A DNA stretch of 64,000 nt from Streptomyces diastatochromogenes (GTDB lineage Bacteria > Actinomycetota > Actinomycetes > Streptomycetales > Streptomycetaceae): the NCBI RefSeq assembly GCF_002242805.1, contig NZ_MCGQ01000031.1, positions 124,001-188,000 of the forward strand. Direction: 5' to 3'. Within the stretch, counting starts at the first letter, position 1; each line of letters starts with the position of its first letter. Positions 16,289 to 26,097 of the stretch are shown here, one piece after another. Under the pieces are notes generated by a model. The model saw only the letters and a list, made by a program, of their open reading frames with translations. It had not been told where the DNA came from and made no database searches. The position numbers and the translations under genes were made by a program.

Positions 16289-16691
16289 CTCGACCGCTAC
16301 CTATGCGATGGGCCGCATAAGTAGCCGTTACTTGCTGGTTTCGAATGCTTAACCAGCGGGCATGAGCCGTAAGCGCTGTGGGCAATGACGCCTGCGGCGC
16401 ACTCGCGGGAGGAGTGAAGACGCTCCCCCCGGCCCCCTCGGGCCGACGGACGCCGATCTGATCGATCTTGTCCCGCTCGGTCCCCCCATACTTTCCGCCG
16501 CTCGTGTGCGGCGCTGCCGTGACCCTGCGGCACCTGCCGCAAACCCGGGCGGCGTCCGCATGTTGGAACGGAGTATCCGGTTCCCGAGAACCGCTCCATC
16601 ATGTAACCTGCACGAAATTTTGCACTCCGCAGAGGGCCAACGTCGTCCCTCGGCACTTGCCACATGCCACATGACGACGACGGGAGAGCCG
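16289..16691 (+). promoter_or_regulatory. gltB upstream region with two hairpins
   Basis: No gene is seen in these 403 bases. Two inverted repeats follow the transporter gene: CTAC-TATGCG / CGCATA-GTAG (16297-16324) and a perfect 7-bp GCTGGTT/AACCAGC stem (16334-16357). The second part, 16590-16680, is less GC-rich. It contains TGCACGAAATTTTGCA (a TGCA inverted repeat) and the direct repeat TTGCCACATGCCACATG, plausible promoter or regulator elements for gltB. No known riboswitch structure was recognised. Confidence 0.4.
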
Positions 16692-19600
16692 ATGCGTACG
16701 CCGCGCCAGCCGTCCCAGCATTCCGCGAATGGCCAGAACTGGTCGTTCATGGATGCTCGCCCTGCTGCGCAGGGTATGTACGACCCCCGCAACGAGCACG
16801 ACGCCTGTGGCGTCGGATTCGTGGCCACCCTCACCGGTGAGGCGAGCCATGCGCTGGTCGAGCAGGCGCTGACTGTTCTGCGCAACCTCGAGCACCGCGG
16901 CGCCACCGGCTCGGAGCCCGACTCCGGCGACGGCGCGGGCATCCTCTCCCAGGTGCCGGACGCCTTCTTCCGTGAGGTGGCCGGATTCGACCTTCCCGCG
17001 GCGGGCTCGTATGCCGTAGGCATCGCCTTCCTGCCGACGGACGGGACCCAGGACGCCATCTCGAAGATCGAGACGATCGCGGCCGACGAGGGCCTGACCG
17101 TCCTCGGCTGGCGCGAGGTCCCCGTCGCGCCGGAACTGCTGGGCGCCACCGCCCGGTCCACCATGCCGGCCTTCCGGCAGGTCTTCGTCACCGACGGCGC
17201 CAGCGAGGGCATCGCGCTGGACCGCAAGGCCTTCGTGCTGCGCAAGCGCGCCGAGCGGGAGGTCGGTGTCTACTTCCCGTCCCTCTCCGCCCGCACGATC
17301 GTCTACAAGGGCATGCTGACCACCGGCCAGCTGGAGCCCTTCTTCCCGGACCTGTCCGACCGCCGCTTCGCCTCGGCCATCGCGCTCGTCCACTCGCGCT
17401 TCTCCACGAACACCTTCCCGTCGTGGCCGCTCGCGCACCCCTACCGCTTCGTCGCCCACAACGGTGAGATCAACACCGTCAAGGGCAACCGCAACTGGAT
17501 GCGCGCCCGCGAGTCGCAGCTGGTCTCCGACCTGTTCGGCAACGGCGACCTCGAGCGCGTCTTCCCGGTGTGTACGCCGGACGCCTCCGACTCGGCCTCC
17601 TTCGACGAGGTGCTCGAGCTGCTCCACCTCGGCGGCCGCTCGCTCCCGCACTCCGTGCTGATGATGATCCCGGAGGCGTGGGAGAACCACGACTCCATGG
17701 AGCCGGCCCGGCGCGCGTTCTACCAGTTCCACTCCACGATGATGGAGCCCTGGGACGGCCCCGCCTGCGTCACCTTCACCGACGGCACCCAGGTCGGCGC
17801 CGTGCTCGACCGCAACGGTCTGCGCCCCGGCCGCTACTGGGTCACCGACGAAGGCCTCGTCGTCCTCGGCTCCGAGGTCGGCGTCCTCGACATCGACCCG
17901 GCCAAGGTCGTCCGCAAGGGCCGGCTGCAGCCCGGCAAGATGTTCCTCGTCGACACCGTCGAGCACCGCATCATCGAGGACGACGAGATCAAGGCGCAGC
18001 TCGCCGCCGAGGCTCCCTACGCCGAGTGGCTGGAGGCCGGCGAGATCGAGCTGGGCGACCTGCCCGAGCGCGAGCACATCGTCCACACCCACGCCTCGGT
18101 CACCCGCCGCCAGCAGACCTTCGGCTACACCGAGGAGGAGCTGCGCGTCATCCTGGCGCCGATGGCCAAGGCCGGCGCCGAGCCGATCGGCTCCATGGGC
18201 ACCGACTCGCCGATCGCCGCCCTCTCCGAGCGCCCCCGGCTGCTCTTCGACTACTTCACCCAGCTGTTCGCGCAGGTCACCAACCCGCCGCTGGACGCGA
18301 TCCGTGAAGAGCTGGTCACCTCCCTGCGCTCCTCGCTGGGCCCCGAGGGCAACCTGCTGGACCCGACCGCCGCGTCCTGCCGTACGGTCACCCTGCCCTT
18401 CCCGGTGATCGACAACGACGAGCTGGCCAAGCTCATCCACATCAACGCCGACGGCGACATGCCCGGCTTCAAGGCCGCGACGCTCTCCGGCCTGTACCGG
18501 GTCTCCGGCGGCGGTGACTCCCTCGCCGCGCGCATAGACGAGATCTGCGCCGAGGCCGACGCGGCCATCGAGAACGGCGCCCGGCTGATCGTCCTCTCGG
18601 ACCGGCACTCGGACGCCGAGCACGCGCCGATCCCGTCGCTGCTGCTCACCGCGGCCGTCCACCACCACCTCATCCGCACCAAGCAGCGCACCCACGTGGG
18701 CCTGCTGGTCGAGGCCGGCGACGTCCGCGAGGTCCACCACGTCGCGCTGCTCATCGGCTTCGGCGCCGCGGCCGTGAACCCGTACCTGGCGATGGAGTCC
18801 GTCGAGGACCTGGTCCGCGCGGGCACCTTCCTGTCGGACATCGAGTCCGAGAAGGCCATCCGCAACCTGATCTACGCCCTCGGCAAGGGCGTCCTGAAGG
18901 TCATGTCCAAGATGGGCATCTCGACCGTCGCCTCCTACCGCGGCGCGCAGGTCTTCGAGGCCGTCGGCCTGGACGACACCTTCGTCGAGAAGTACTTCAA
19001 CGGCACCGCCACCAAGATCGGCGGCGTCGGCATCGACGTCATCGCCAAGGAGGTCGCCGCCCGCCACGCCAAGGCCTACCCGGCCTCCGGCATCGCCCCG
19101 GCGCACCGCGCGCTGGAGATCGGCGGCGAGTACCAGTGGCGCCGCGAGGGCGAGCCGCACCTGTTCGACCCGGAGACGGTCTTCCGCCTCCAGCACTCCG
19201 CGCGCTCCGGCCGCTACGACATCTTCAAGAAGTACACCGAGCGGGTGAACGAGCAGTCCGAGCGCCTGATGACGCTGCGCGGTCTGTTCGGCTTCACGTC
19301 GGACCGCCCGTCGATCTCCATCGACGAGGTCGAGCCGGCCGGCGAGATCGTCAAGCGGTTCTCGACCGGCGCGATGTCGTACGGCTCCATCTCCAAGGAG
19401 GCGCACGAGACCCTCGCCATCGCCATGAACCAGCTGGGCGGCAAGTCCAACACCGGTGAGGGCGGCGAGGACCCGGAGCGCCTGTACGACCCGGCGCGCC
19501 GGTCCAGCATCAAGCAGGTCGCCTCCGGCCGCTTCGGTGTGACCTCCGAGTACCTGGTCAACGCGGACGACATCCAGATCAAGATGGCGCAGGGCGCCAA

Positions 19601-21284
19601 GCCCGGCGAGGGCGGCCAGCTGCCCGGCCACAAGGTCTACCCGTGGGTCGCCAAGACGCGTCACTCGACGCCGGGCGTGGGCCTGATCTCCCCGCCGCCG
19701 CACCACGACATCTACTCCATCGAGGACCTGGCCCAGCTGATCCACGACCTCAAGAACGCCAACCCGGCGGCACGTATCCACGTGAAGCTGGTGTCGGAGG
19801 TCGGCGTCGGCACGGTCGCGGCCGGTGTGTCCAAGGCGCACGCGGACGTCGTCCTCATCTCGGGTCACGACGGCGGTACGGGTGCCTCCCCGCTGACCTC
19901 GCTGAAGCACGCGGGCGGTCCCTGGGAGCTGGGCCTGGCCGAGACGCAGCAGACGCTGCTGCTCAACGGCCTGCGCGACCGGATCGTGGTCCAGACGGAC
20001 GGCCAGCTGAAGACCGGCCGTGACGTGGTCATCGCCGCGCTGCTGGGCGCCGAGGAGTTCGGTTTCGCGACCGCTCCGCTCGTCGTCTCCGGCTGCATCA
20101 TGATGCGCGTCTGCCACCTGGACACCTGCCCGGTCGGCATCGCCACCCAGAACCCGACGCTGCGCGACCGCTTCGCCGGCAAGGCCGAGTACGTGGTGAA
20201 CTTCTTCCAGTTCATCGCCGAGGAGGTCCGCGAGATCCTCGCCGAGCTGGGCTTCCGCTCCATCGAGGAGGCCGTCGGCCACGCCGAGGCGCTCGACGTC
20301 ACCCGTGCCGTCGACCACTGGAAGGCGCAGGGCCTGGACCTGGAGCCGCTGTTCCACGTTCCGTCGCTGCCCGAGGGCGCGGTGCGCCACCAGATCGTCG
20401 AGCAGGACCACGGCCTGGAGAAGGCCCTGGACAACGAGCTGATCAAGCTGGCCGCGGACGCGCTCGCCGCCTCGGACGCCACCGAGGCCCAGCCGGTGCG
20501 CGCCCAGGTCGCCATCCGCAACATCAACCGCACGGTCGGCACCATGCTCGGCCACGAGGTGACGAAGAAGTTCGGCGGCGCGGGCCTGCCCGACGACACC
20601 ATCGACATCACCTTCACCGGCTCCGCCGGCCAGTCCTTCGGCGCGTTCCTGCCGCGCGGTGTCACGCTGCGCCTGGAGGGCGACGCCAACGACTACGTCG
20701 GCAAGGGCCTCTCCGGCGGTCGCGTCGTCGTCCGCCCGGACCGCGCGGCCGACCACCTCGCCGAGTACTCGACCATCGCGGGCAACACCATCGCCTACGG
20801 CGCCACCGGCGGCGAGCTGTTCCTGCGCGGCCGTACCGGTGAGCGGTTCTGCGTCCGCAACTCCGGCGCGCTGGTCGTCTCCGAGGGCGTGGGCGACCAC
20901 GGCTGCGAGTACATGACCGGCGGTCACGCGGTCGTCCTCGGCCCGACCGGCCGCAACTTCGCGGCGGGCATGTCCGGCGGTGTCGCGTACGTCATCGACC
21001 TCGACCGGGACAACGTCAACGTCGGCAACGCCGGCGCCGTCGAGGCGCTGGACGACACGGACAAGCAGTGGCTGCACGGCGTGGTGCGCCGCCACGCCGA
21101 GGAGTCCGGCTCGACGGTCGCCGAGAAGCTGCTGGCCGACTGGGACGCGGCCGCGGAGCGGTTCAGCAAGATCATCCCCAGCACGTACAAGGCAGTGCTC
21201 GCCGCCAAGGACGCCGCCGAGCGAGCCGGTCTCACCGAGACCGAGATCACCGAGAAGATGATGGAGGCGGCGATCAATGGCTGA
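16692..21284 (+). CDS. gltB: Glutamate synthase large subunit
   Basis: GltB makes glutamate from glutamine and 2-oxoglutarate. It hydrolyses glutamine in an N-terminal Ntn domain and channels ammonia to the FMN synthase site. The start chosen is ATG 16692, after GGGAGAG, giving 1530 residues. A propeptide of about 34 residues precedes the nucleophile in EHDACGVGFVATL. The class II amidotransferase domain covers roughly residues 35-430 and the FMN-binding synthase domain roughly 850-1230. The 3Fe-4S cysteines lie in CIMMRVCHLDTCPVG. The C-terminal beta-helix covers roughly 1280-1480. Its 3' end overlaps gltD by eight bases. Confidence 0.98.
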   Translation: MRTPRQPSQHSANGQNWSFMDARPAAQGMYDPRNEHDACGVGFVATLTGEASHALVEQALTVLRNLEHRGATGSEPDSGDGAGILSQVPDAFFREVAGFDLPAAGSYAVGIAFLPTDGTQDAISKIETIAADEGLTVLGWREVPVAPELLGATARSTMPAFRQVFVTDGASEGIALDRKAFVLRKRAEREVGVYFPSLSARTIVYKGMLTTGQLEPFFPDLSDRRFASAIALVHSRFSTNTFPSWPLAHPYRFVAHNGEINTVKGNRNWMRARESQLVSDLFGNGDLERVFPVCTPDASDSASFDEVLELLHLGGRSLPHSVLMMIPEAWENHDSMEPARRAFYQFHSTMMEPWDGPACVTFTDGTQVGAVLDRNGLRPGRYWVTDEGLVVLGSEVGVLDIDPAKVVRKGRLQPGKMFLVDTVEHRIIEDDEIKAQLAAEAPYAEWLEAGEIELGDLPEREHIVHTHASVTRRQQTFGYTEEELRVILAPMAKAGAEPIGSMGTDSPIAALSERPRLLFDYFTQLFAQVTNPPLDAIREELVTSLRSSLGPEGNLLDPTAASCRTVTLPFPVIDNDELAKLIHINADGDMPGFKAATLSGLYRVSGGGDSLAARIDEICAEADAAIENGARLIVLSDRHSDAEHAPIPSLLLTAAVHHHLIRTKQRTHVGLLVEAGDVREVHHVALLIGFGAAAVNPYLAMESVEDLVRAGTFLSDIESEKAIRNLIYALGKGVLKVMSKMGISTVASYRGAQVFEAVGLDDTFVEKYFNGTATKIGGVGIDVIAKEVAARHAKAYPASGIAPAHRALEIGGEYQWRREGEPHLFDPETVFRLQHSARSGRYDIFKKYTERVNEQSERLMTLRGLFGFTSDRPSISIDEVEPAGEIVKRFSTGAMSYGSISKEAHETLAIAMNQLGGKSNTGEGGEDPERLYDPARRSSIKQVASGRFGVTSEYLVNADDIQIKMAQGAKPGEGGQLPGHKVYPWVAKTRHSTPGVGLISPPPHHDIYSIEDLAQLIHDLKNANPAARIHVKLVSEVGVGTVAAGVSKAHADVVLISGHDGGTGASPLTSLKHAGGPWELGLAETQQTLLLNGLRDRIVVQTDGQLKTGRDVVIAALLGAEEFGFATAPLVVSGCIMMRVCHLDTCPVGIATQNPTLRDRFAGKAEYVVNFFQFIAEEVREILAELGFRSIEEAVGHAEALDVTRAVDHWKAQGLDLEPLFHVPSLPEGAVRHQIVEQDHGLEKALDNELIKLAADALAASDATEAQPVRAQVAIRNINRTVGTMLGHEVTKKFGGAGLPDDTIDITFTGSAGQSFGAFLPRGVTLRLEGDANDYVGKGLSGGRVVVRPDRAADHLAEYSTIAGNTIAYGATGGELFLRGRTGERFCVRNSGALVVSEGVGDHGCEYMTGGHAVVLGPTGRNFAAGMSGGVAYVIDLDRDNVNVGNAGAVEALDDTDKQWLHGVVRRHAEESGSTVAEKLLADWDAAAERFSKIIPSTYKAVLAAKDAAERAGLTETEITEKMMEAAING

Positions 21285-22740
21285 CCCGAAGGGCTTCCTG
21301 AACCACGGCCGTGAGGTCGCCAAGACCCGCCCCGTCACCGAGCGCGTCAAGGACTGGAACGAGGTCTACGTCCCCGGCTCCCTGCTGCCGATCATCAGCA
21401 AGCAGGCCAGCCGGTGCATGGACTGCGGCATCCCGTTCTGCCACAACGGCTGTCCGCTGGGGAACCTGATCCCCGAGTGGAACGACTACGCCTACCGCGA
21501 GGACTGGGCGGCCGCCTCCGAGCGCCTGCACGCGACCAACAACTTCCCGGAGTTCACCGGTCGCCTCTGCCCGGCCCCCTGTGAGTCGGCGTGTGTGCTC
21601 GGCATCAACCAGCAGCCGGTCACCATCAAGAACGTCGAGGTCTCGATCATCGACAAGGCGTGGGAGACCGGGGACGTCGCCCCGCAGATCCCCGAGCGCC
21701 TGTCCGGCAAGACGGTCGCGGTCATCGGCTCGGGCCCGGCGGGTCTCGCCGCCGCCCAGCAGCTGACCCGGGCCGGCCACACGGTCGCCGTCTACGAGCG
21801 CGCGGACCGCATCGGAGGCCTCCTCCGGTACGGCATCCCCGAGTTCAAGATGGAGAAGCGGCACATCAACCGCCGTATCGAGCAGATGCGCGCGGAGGGC
21901 ACCCGCTTCCGCACCGGCATCGAGATCGGCCGGGACCTGAAGGCGACGGACCTGAAGAAGCGGTACGACGCGATCGTGATCGCCGCCGGCGCCACGACCG
22001 CCCGTGACCTGCCGGTGCCGGGCCGCGAGCTCAAGGGCATCTACCAGGCGATGGAGTTCCTGCCGCTGGCCAACAAGGTGCAGGAGGGCGACTACGTCAC
22101 CGCGCCGATCTCGGCCGAGGGCAAGCACGTCGTCGTCATCGGCGGTGGCGACACCGGCGCCGACTGCGTGGGCACCGCCCACCGCCAGGGCGCGGCCTCC
22201 GTCACCCAGCTGGAGATCATGCCCCGCCCGAACGACGAGCGGCACCCGACCAGCCAGCCCTGGCCGACCTTCCCGATGCTCTACAAGGTCACCTCGGCGC
22301 ACGAAGAGGGCGGCGAGCGGGTCTACTCCGTCTCGACCACCCACTTCGAGGGCGACGAGGACGGCAACGTGCAGTGGCTGCACCTGTCCGAGGTCGAGTT
22401 CGTCGACGGCAAGCTGACCCCGAAGCCGGGCACCGAGCGCAAGATCCCGGCCCAGCTGGTCACCCTCGCCATGGGCTTCACCGGAACCGACCGGGAGAAC
22501 GGCGTGGTGGAGCAGTTCGGCCTGGCCCTCGACGAGCGCGGTAACATCGCCCGCGACGCCGACTTCCAGACCAACGTGCCGGGTGTGTTCGTCGCCGGTG
22601 ACGCCGGCCGCGGCCAGTCCCTCATCGTGTGGGCGATCGCGGAGGGCCGCTCGGCCGCCCGCGGTGTCGACCGCCACCTGACCGGAGCCAGCGACCTGCC
22701 GGCCCCGATCCGCCCGACGGACCGCTCGCTGATGGTCTGA
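21277..22740 (+). CDS. gltD: Glutamate synthase small subunit
   Basis: GltD passes NADPH electrons through FAD and Fe-S clusters to GltB. The 487-residue protein has the N-terminal cysteine set CMDCGIPFCHNGCPLGN (about residues 48-64) and CPAPCESAC near 96. The FAD-binding GSGPAGLAAAQQ lies near 149, the NADPH-binding GGGDTGADCVG near 290, and a C-terminal FAD motif GVFVAGDAGRGQSL near 437. The ATG lies inside gltB, so the two subunits are translationally coupled. A strong terminator follows. Confidence 0.98.
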   Translation: MADPKGFLNHGREVAKTRPVTERVKDWNEVYVPGSLLPIISKQASRCMDCGIPFCHNGCPLGNLIPEWNDYAYREDWAAASERLHATNNFPEFTGRLCPAPCESACVLGINQQPVTIKNVEVSIIDKAWETGDVAPQIPERLSGKTVAVIGSGPAGLAAAQQLTRAGHTVAVYERADRIGGLLRYGIPEFKMEKRHINRRIEQMRAEGTRFRTGIEIGRDLKATDLKKRYDAIVIAAGATTARDLPVPGRELKGIYQAMEFLPLANKVQEGDYVTAPISAEGKHVVVIGGGDTGADCVGTAHRQGAASVTQLEIMPRPNDERHPTSQPWPTFPMLYKVTSAHEEGGERVYSVSTTHFEGDEDGNVQWLHLSEVEFVDGKLTPKPGTERKIPAQLVTLAMGFTGTDRENGVVEQFGLALDERGNIARDADFQTNVPGVFVAGDAGRGQSLIVWAIAEGRSAARGVDRHLTGASDLPAPIRPTDRSLMV

Positions 22741-22784
22741 CGGTTCATCACAAGAACGTCCCGTACAAAGGCGTACGGAACACT

Positions 22785-22840
22785 GGCGGCGCCTGCCCCA
22801 CAGTCCCCGACCGGACGTGGGCAGGCGTCGCCGCCTTTTT
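22785..22840 (+). terminator. Strong intrinsic terminator after gltD
   Basis: A long GC-rich stem, GGCGGCGCCTGCCC paired with GGGCAGGCGTCGCCGCC, ends in TTTTT at 22836-22840. It is the only classical hairpin-plus-T-tract terminator seen in the window. Confidence 0.9.
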
Positions 22841-22859
22841 CGGCGCGAGGCGCCGCCCT

Positions 22860-23567
22860 TCAGCGCGAACTCGCCTTCAGCCCCTCGAACTTCACGGTCG
22901 CGTCCTCGGTGTACGCCCCCACCCTGCCCGTGGTGTACGGCCGTTCGGTGTCGGTGAAGGTCACCAGGTGCTTTCCGCCCACCGCGACGGTGAGGCCCGC
23001 ACCGTTCTGCTCCACCCGGACCGTGTACCAGGCGCCCACCGGGTAGACCGTCCGCCCGGTAGCCAGGAAGCGCTGGCCTCCCGGATAGGCAGGATCCCGC
23101 TTCCCCAGCTCCCAGCCGTTGGGCTTGAGGGTGATGTAGTAGAAGTGCTCCGGATCGGTGTACGCCCAGACCAGCCACGGGACCTCCCACGGGTTCGGGT
23201 CGGGATCGCGCAGCTGCCGCACCGTCCGCATCCGTGCCGTGTACCGCACGTCCGTGTACGAGGCGGTGCTCACCACCAGGCCCGCGTGTGTGGCGCCGGG
23301 GCCTTCCGCGGCCCTGGGGGAGAGCGACAGGGCGTCGTCGTCGCCCAGGTTGGTGCCGTGGCCGTTGAACACCGAGAGCCAGCGGCCGTGGATCGTGCCG
23401 TCGATCCACGGCTTGGGCGGCGGTGCGTCGCCCCGGCACTGGACCAGGACCACCGCCAGGAGCGCGGTCAGCGTGAACGCCAGTGCCAGGGTGGTGAGCA
23501 GGCGGCCCCTGCGCCCCCGCGGGATCGGCGGGATCCGGCGAACGATGCGCAGGGGCGTCTGGGTCAT
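22860..23567 (-). CDS. Membrane-anchored jelly-roll (DUF1080/LamG-like) extracytoplasmic protein
   Basis: A 235-residue protein with a basic N-terminus (RIVRRIPPIPRGRRGR), one hydrophobic segment (about residues 24-45) and a Cys soon after it (VQCRG). The exported part resembles the concanavalin-like fold of DUF1080/family-16-type domains: WLSVFNGHGTNLGDDDALSL, VWAYTDPEHFYYITL, WYTVRVEQNG and GRVGAYTEDATVKFEGL are beta-strand-like and Trp/Tyr rich. No GH16 E-x-D-x-x-E catalytic motif is visible, so it may bind a glycan and not cut it. It shares ATGA with the upstream epimerase gene, which suggests a role in the same pathway. Confidence 0.7.
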   Translation of the reverse strand: MTQTPLRIVRRIPPIPRGRRGRLLTTLALAFTLTALLAVVLVQCRGDAPPPKPWIDGTIHGRWLSVFNGHGTNLGDDDALSLSPRAAEGPGATHAGLVVSTASYTDVRYTARMRTVRQLRDPDPNPWEVPWLVWAYTDPEHFYYITLKPNGWELGKRDPAYPGGQRFLATGRTVYPVGAWYTVRVEQNGAGLTVAVGGKHLVTFTDTERPYTTGRVGAYTEDATVKFEGLKASSR

Positions 23568-24727
23568 GCGGTCGAGTATGGCCCGGAAGCGGTGAGGCCG
23601 ACGGGCACTTCCGCGGCGAAGTCCTCGGCCAGTTGGGCCAGTACGCGGCCGGCGGCCAGGCCGTCCCCGAACGGGTTGCCCGCGGCCGCCATCCGCCGGT
23701 ACTCCACCGGATCGTCCAGCAGCCGCTCGGCCCAGGTCACGATGGCGTCCGGGTCCGTGCCGATCAGCCGGGCCGCGCCCGCCTCGACCGCCTCCGGGCG
23801 TTCGGTGGTCGTGCGCAGCACCAGCGTGGGCTTGCTCAGGCTCGGGGCCTCCTCCTGGATGCCGCCGGAGTCGGTGAGCACCAGGTCGCACGCGGCCAGC
23901 GTGGCCGCGAAGTCCAGGTAGCCGAGCGGTTCGACGAGCGAGATGCCGGCGTGGCCGTCGAGTTCGGGCAGCAGTGCGTCCCGTACGGCGGGGCTCTTGT
24001 GCAGCGGCAGCACGATCTCCACGTCCCCGCGCCCGGCGAGCCGGGTGAGCGCACGGCCCATGCCGCGCATCCGCTCGCCCTGGTTCTCCCGGCGGTGCAG
24101 GGTCACCAGGACCCGCCGGGCGCCGGTGCGGAACGCGGAGGTGCCGGTGCCCTCGGTCAGCACCCACAGCAGGTTGTCGATGACGGTGTTGCCGGTGGTG
24201 AACACCTGCTCCGCCGGGACGCCCTCGCCGGTGAGCTGCCGTGCCGCGCGCGGGGTCGGGGCGAAGTGCCAGCGGGCGATGCGTCCGATGAGGCTGCGGT
24301 TCAGCTCCTCCGGGAACGGGTTGTCGATGACTCCGGTGCGCAGCCCCGCCTCGACGTGGGCGACCGGGATCTTCTCGTAGAAGGCGGCCAGGGCGCCGGC
24401 CAGCGCGGTCGTGGTGTCCCCCTGCACCACGACCAGGTCGGGCCGCTGCTCCCGCACGACCTCGCCGAGTTCGCCGACCAGGCGGGCGGTCAGCTCGGAC
24501 AGCTGCTGCCGGCTGCGCATCACGTCGAGCGCGATCCGTACGTCGACGCAGAGCAGGCCGAGCATCTGGTGGAGCATCTCGCGGTGCTGGCCGGTGGTGA
24601 CGACGATCGGCTCGAACTGCTCGCTGTCGGCCATGGCCCGTGCCACCGGCGCCAGTTTGATCGCTTCCGGCCGGGTGCCCAGCACGAGCATGGCGCGTAC
24701 GGGCAGGGTGGACGGAGGTGTGGACAT
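23564..24727 (-). CDS. wecB: UDP-N-acetylglucosamine 2-epimerase (non-hydrolysing)
   Basis: WecB interconverts UDP-GlcNAc and UDP-ManNAc, supplying an activated aminosugar for surface polysaccharides. The 387-residue length is typical. Motifs include LVLGTRPEAIKLAPV near residue 13, TGQHREML near 43, VVVQGDTTTAL near 92, VEAGLRTG near 114, TLHRRENQGERM near 208 and TDSGGIQEEA near 285. ATG 24727 lies downstream of a GGGGGG stretch. It overlaps the jelly-roll gene by ATGA and lies 110 bases after the GT2 synthase gene. No wecC-like dehydrogenase is adjacent, so the product probably stays ManNAc. Confidence 0.93.
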   Translation of the reverse strand: MSTPPSTLPVRAMLVLGTRPEAIKLAPVARAMADSEQFEPIVVTTGQHREMLHQMLGLLCVDVRIALDVMRSRQQLSELTARLVGELGEVVREQRPDLVVVQGDTTTALAGALAAFYEKIPVAHVEAGLRTGVIDNPFPEELNRSLIGRIARWHFAPTPRAARQLTGEGVPAEQVFTTGNTVIDNLLWVLTEGTGTSAFRTGARRVLVTLHRRENQGERMRGMGRALTRLAGRGDVEIVLPLHKSPAVRDALLPELDGHAGISLVEPLGYLDFAATLAACDLVLTDSGGIQEEAPSLSKPTLVLRTTTERPEAVEAGAARLIGTDPDAIVTWAERLLDDPVEYRRMAAAGNPFGDGLAAGRVLAQLAEDFAAEVPVGLTASGPYSTA

Positions 24728-24837
24728 GGAAGCCCCCCTAGGGCGTGCGCGGTCGTCGCAGGACCGCGTGAGCGGTGCGGAGAGATGAGAGATGAGAGAT
24801 GCGCGGCCGTTCAGCCGCGGGAGCGGGACGAAGGTCC

Positions 24838-26097
24838 TCAGGTGCGCGCGGTCTTCAGCCAGGTCTTTTTGCCGGTGAGCATCCGCCAGAACCCCCACCA
24901 GCCGGCGAAGAACCAGATGTAGCCGTAGAAGACGAAGACATGGGCGAGGAGCACACAGCGCACCAGACCCAGCGCCCGCTCACGCTTGAAGTACACGAAG
25001 CCGTAGGTGTAGGCGGCCGTGAACGAGAGCGCGTACGGACCGAGCAGCCACATGGGCGACACGAGCGGGTGTCCCACCTGGAGGGAGGCCACGACGGTGG
25101 CACCCAGGGCGACCAGGAAGGAGACCGGCAGCAGCGAGGTGAGCAGGATCAGGACCGGGCTCGACAGGTGGTAGAGCATGTCCAGCGCCGGCCGGGTCGG
25201 CACGTCCCTGAGGATGAGCGGGACGAGTCCGGCGGACTGCAGATGGCCCTGGAACCAGCGGGATCGCTGCCGTACCAGGCGCCGCAGGCTGAGCACGGCC
25301 TGCTGGGAGACCGCGGCGGTGGTGCAGTGCATGTTGGTCCAGCCCTTGGCGATCAGCCGCACCCCGAGGTCCAGGTCCTCGGTGAGACTGTCGCTCCACG
25401 GGCCGTCCCCGTCGAGCGTGTTGAGCGCCGACAGACGCATGAACTGCCCGTTGCCGCCCATGCCCACGCTGCCGATGAAGCGCCGCGCGCTCTGGAACAC
25501 GTCGCCGTAGACGACGAACTCCATGTCCTGCATGCGGGCGAGCAGCCCCTCGGCCCGGTTGTACATACGAACGCAGACCTGGACCGCGCCCGTACCCGGG
25601 TCGTCGAAGTACGGGTCGACGGACTGCACGACGTGCGGGTCGAGCCGCCCGTCCGCGTCCACCACGCACAGCACGACGTCCGCCGGGTCGTGTCCGGCGA
25701 GCAGGCCGGAATCCCTGAGGTGCCGCACGCCGTCGTTGAGTGCGGCGCCCTTGCCCCGGCGTGCGTTCGGTGGAGTGCGCCGGTGCAGCCGGACCAGGTT
25801 CGGGTCGGCGGCCCGTGCGATGTCGCTGGTGCGATCGTCGGAGCCGTCGTCTATGACCAGCGCCATGAAATTCCCGGCGGGCAGCGAAGTGATGCGCGCC
25901 AGGCTTTCCGCGAGAACTTTCTCCTCGTTCAGACACGCCAGCAGAAATACGTAGAAGCGTTCTCGCCGATCTGTTCGAGAACGGCGAATTCTGCGTCGAG
26001 AGAGAAGGAAAAGACTGGTGTTGTAGCAGCCGGCCATCACAATCAGCGTGATGCTCGACCACAGCAGCAGCTCAATGATCACGGCTGCCTCCGGCAT
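24838..26097 (-). CDS. Processive GT2 family glycosyltransferase (membrane polysaccharide synthase)
   Basis: A 419-residue membrane GT2 of the chitin/hyaluronan/PNAG synthase type. It has an N-terminal transmembrane segment (about residues 5-32) and a cytoplasmic catalytic domain. Motifs are VIDDGSDDRT near 80, DADG near 149, TEDLDLG near 248 and the processivity motif QRSRW near 285. Three or four C-terminal membrane segments follow (about 310-405). These features point to polymer synthesis coupled to export. The first 45 codons hold many codons rare in Streptomyces (CTT, TCT, CGA, AGA, ATT, ACA). The gene overlaps the small membrane gene by 26 bp. Confidence 0.88.
   Translation of the reverse strand: MPEAAVIIELLLWSSITLIVMAGCYNTSLFLLSRRRIRRSRTDRRERFYVFLLACLNEEKVLAESLARITSLPAGNFMALVIDDGSDDRTSDIARAADPNLVRLHRRTPPNARRGKGAALNDGVRHLRDSGLLAGHDPADVVLCVVDADGRLDPHVVQSVDPYFDDPGTGAVQVCVRMYNRAEGLLARMQDMEFVVYGDVFQSARRFIGSVGMGGNGQFMRLSALNTLDGDGPWSDSLTEDLDLGVRLIAKGWTNMHCTTAAVSQQAVLSLRRLVRQRSRWFQGHLQSAGLVPLILRDVPTRPALDMLYHLSSPVLILLTSLLPVSFLVALGATVVASLQVGHPLVSPMWLLGPYALSFTAAYTYGFVYFKRERALGLVRCVLLAHVFVFYGYIWFFAGWWGFWRMLTGKKTWLKTART

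Noticed and set aside
16599..21350. A 1583-residue antisense open frame opposite gltB
   Set aside because: It mirrors the gltB codon pattern, is Arg/Gly/Asp-rich and low complexity, has no domain or ribosome-binding site, and is a shadow of high GC content.
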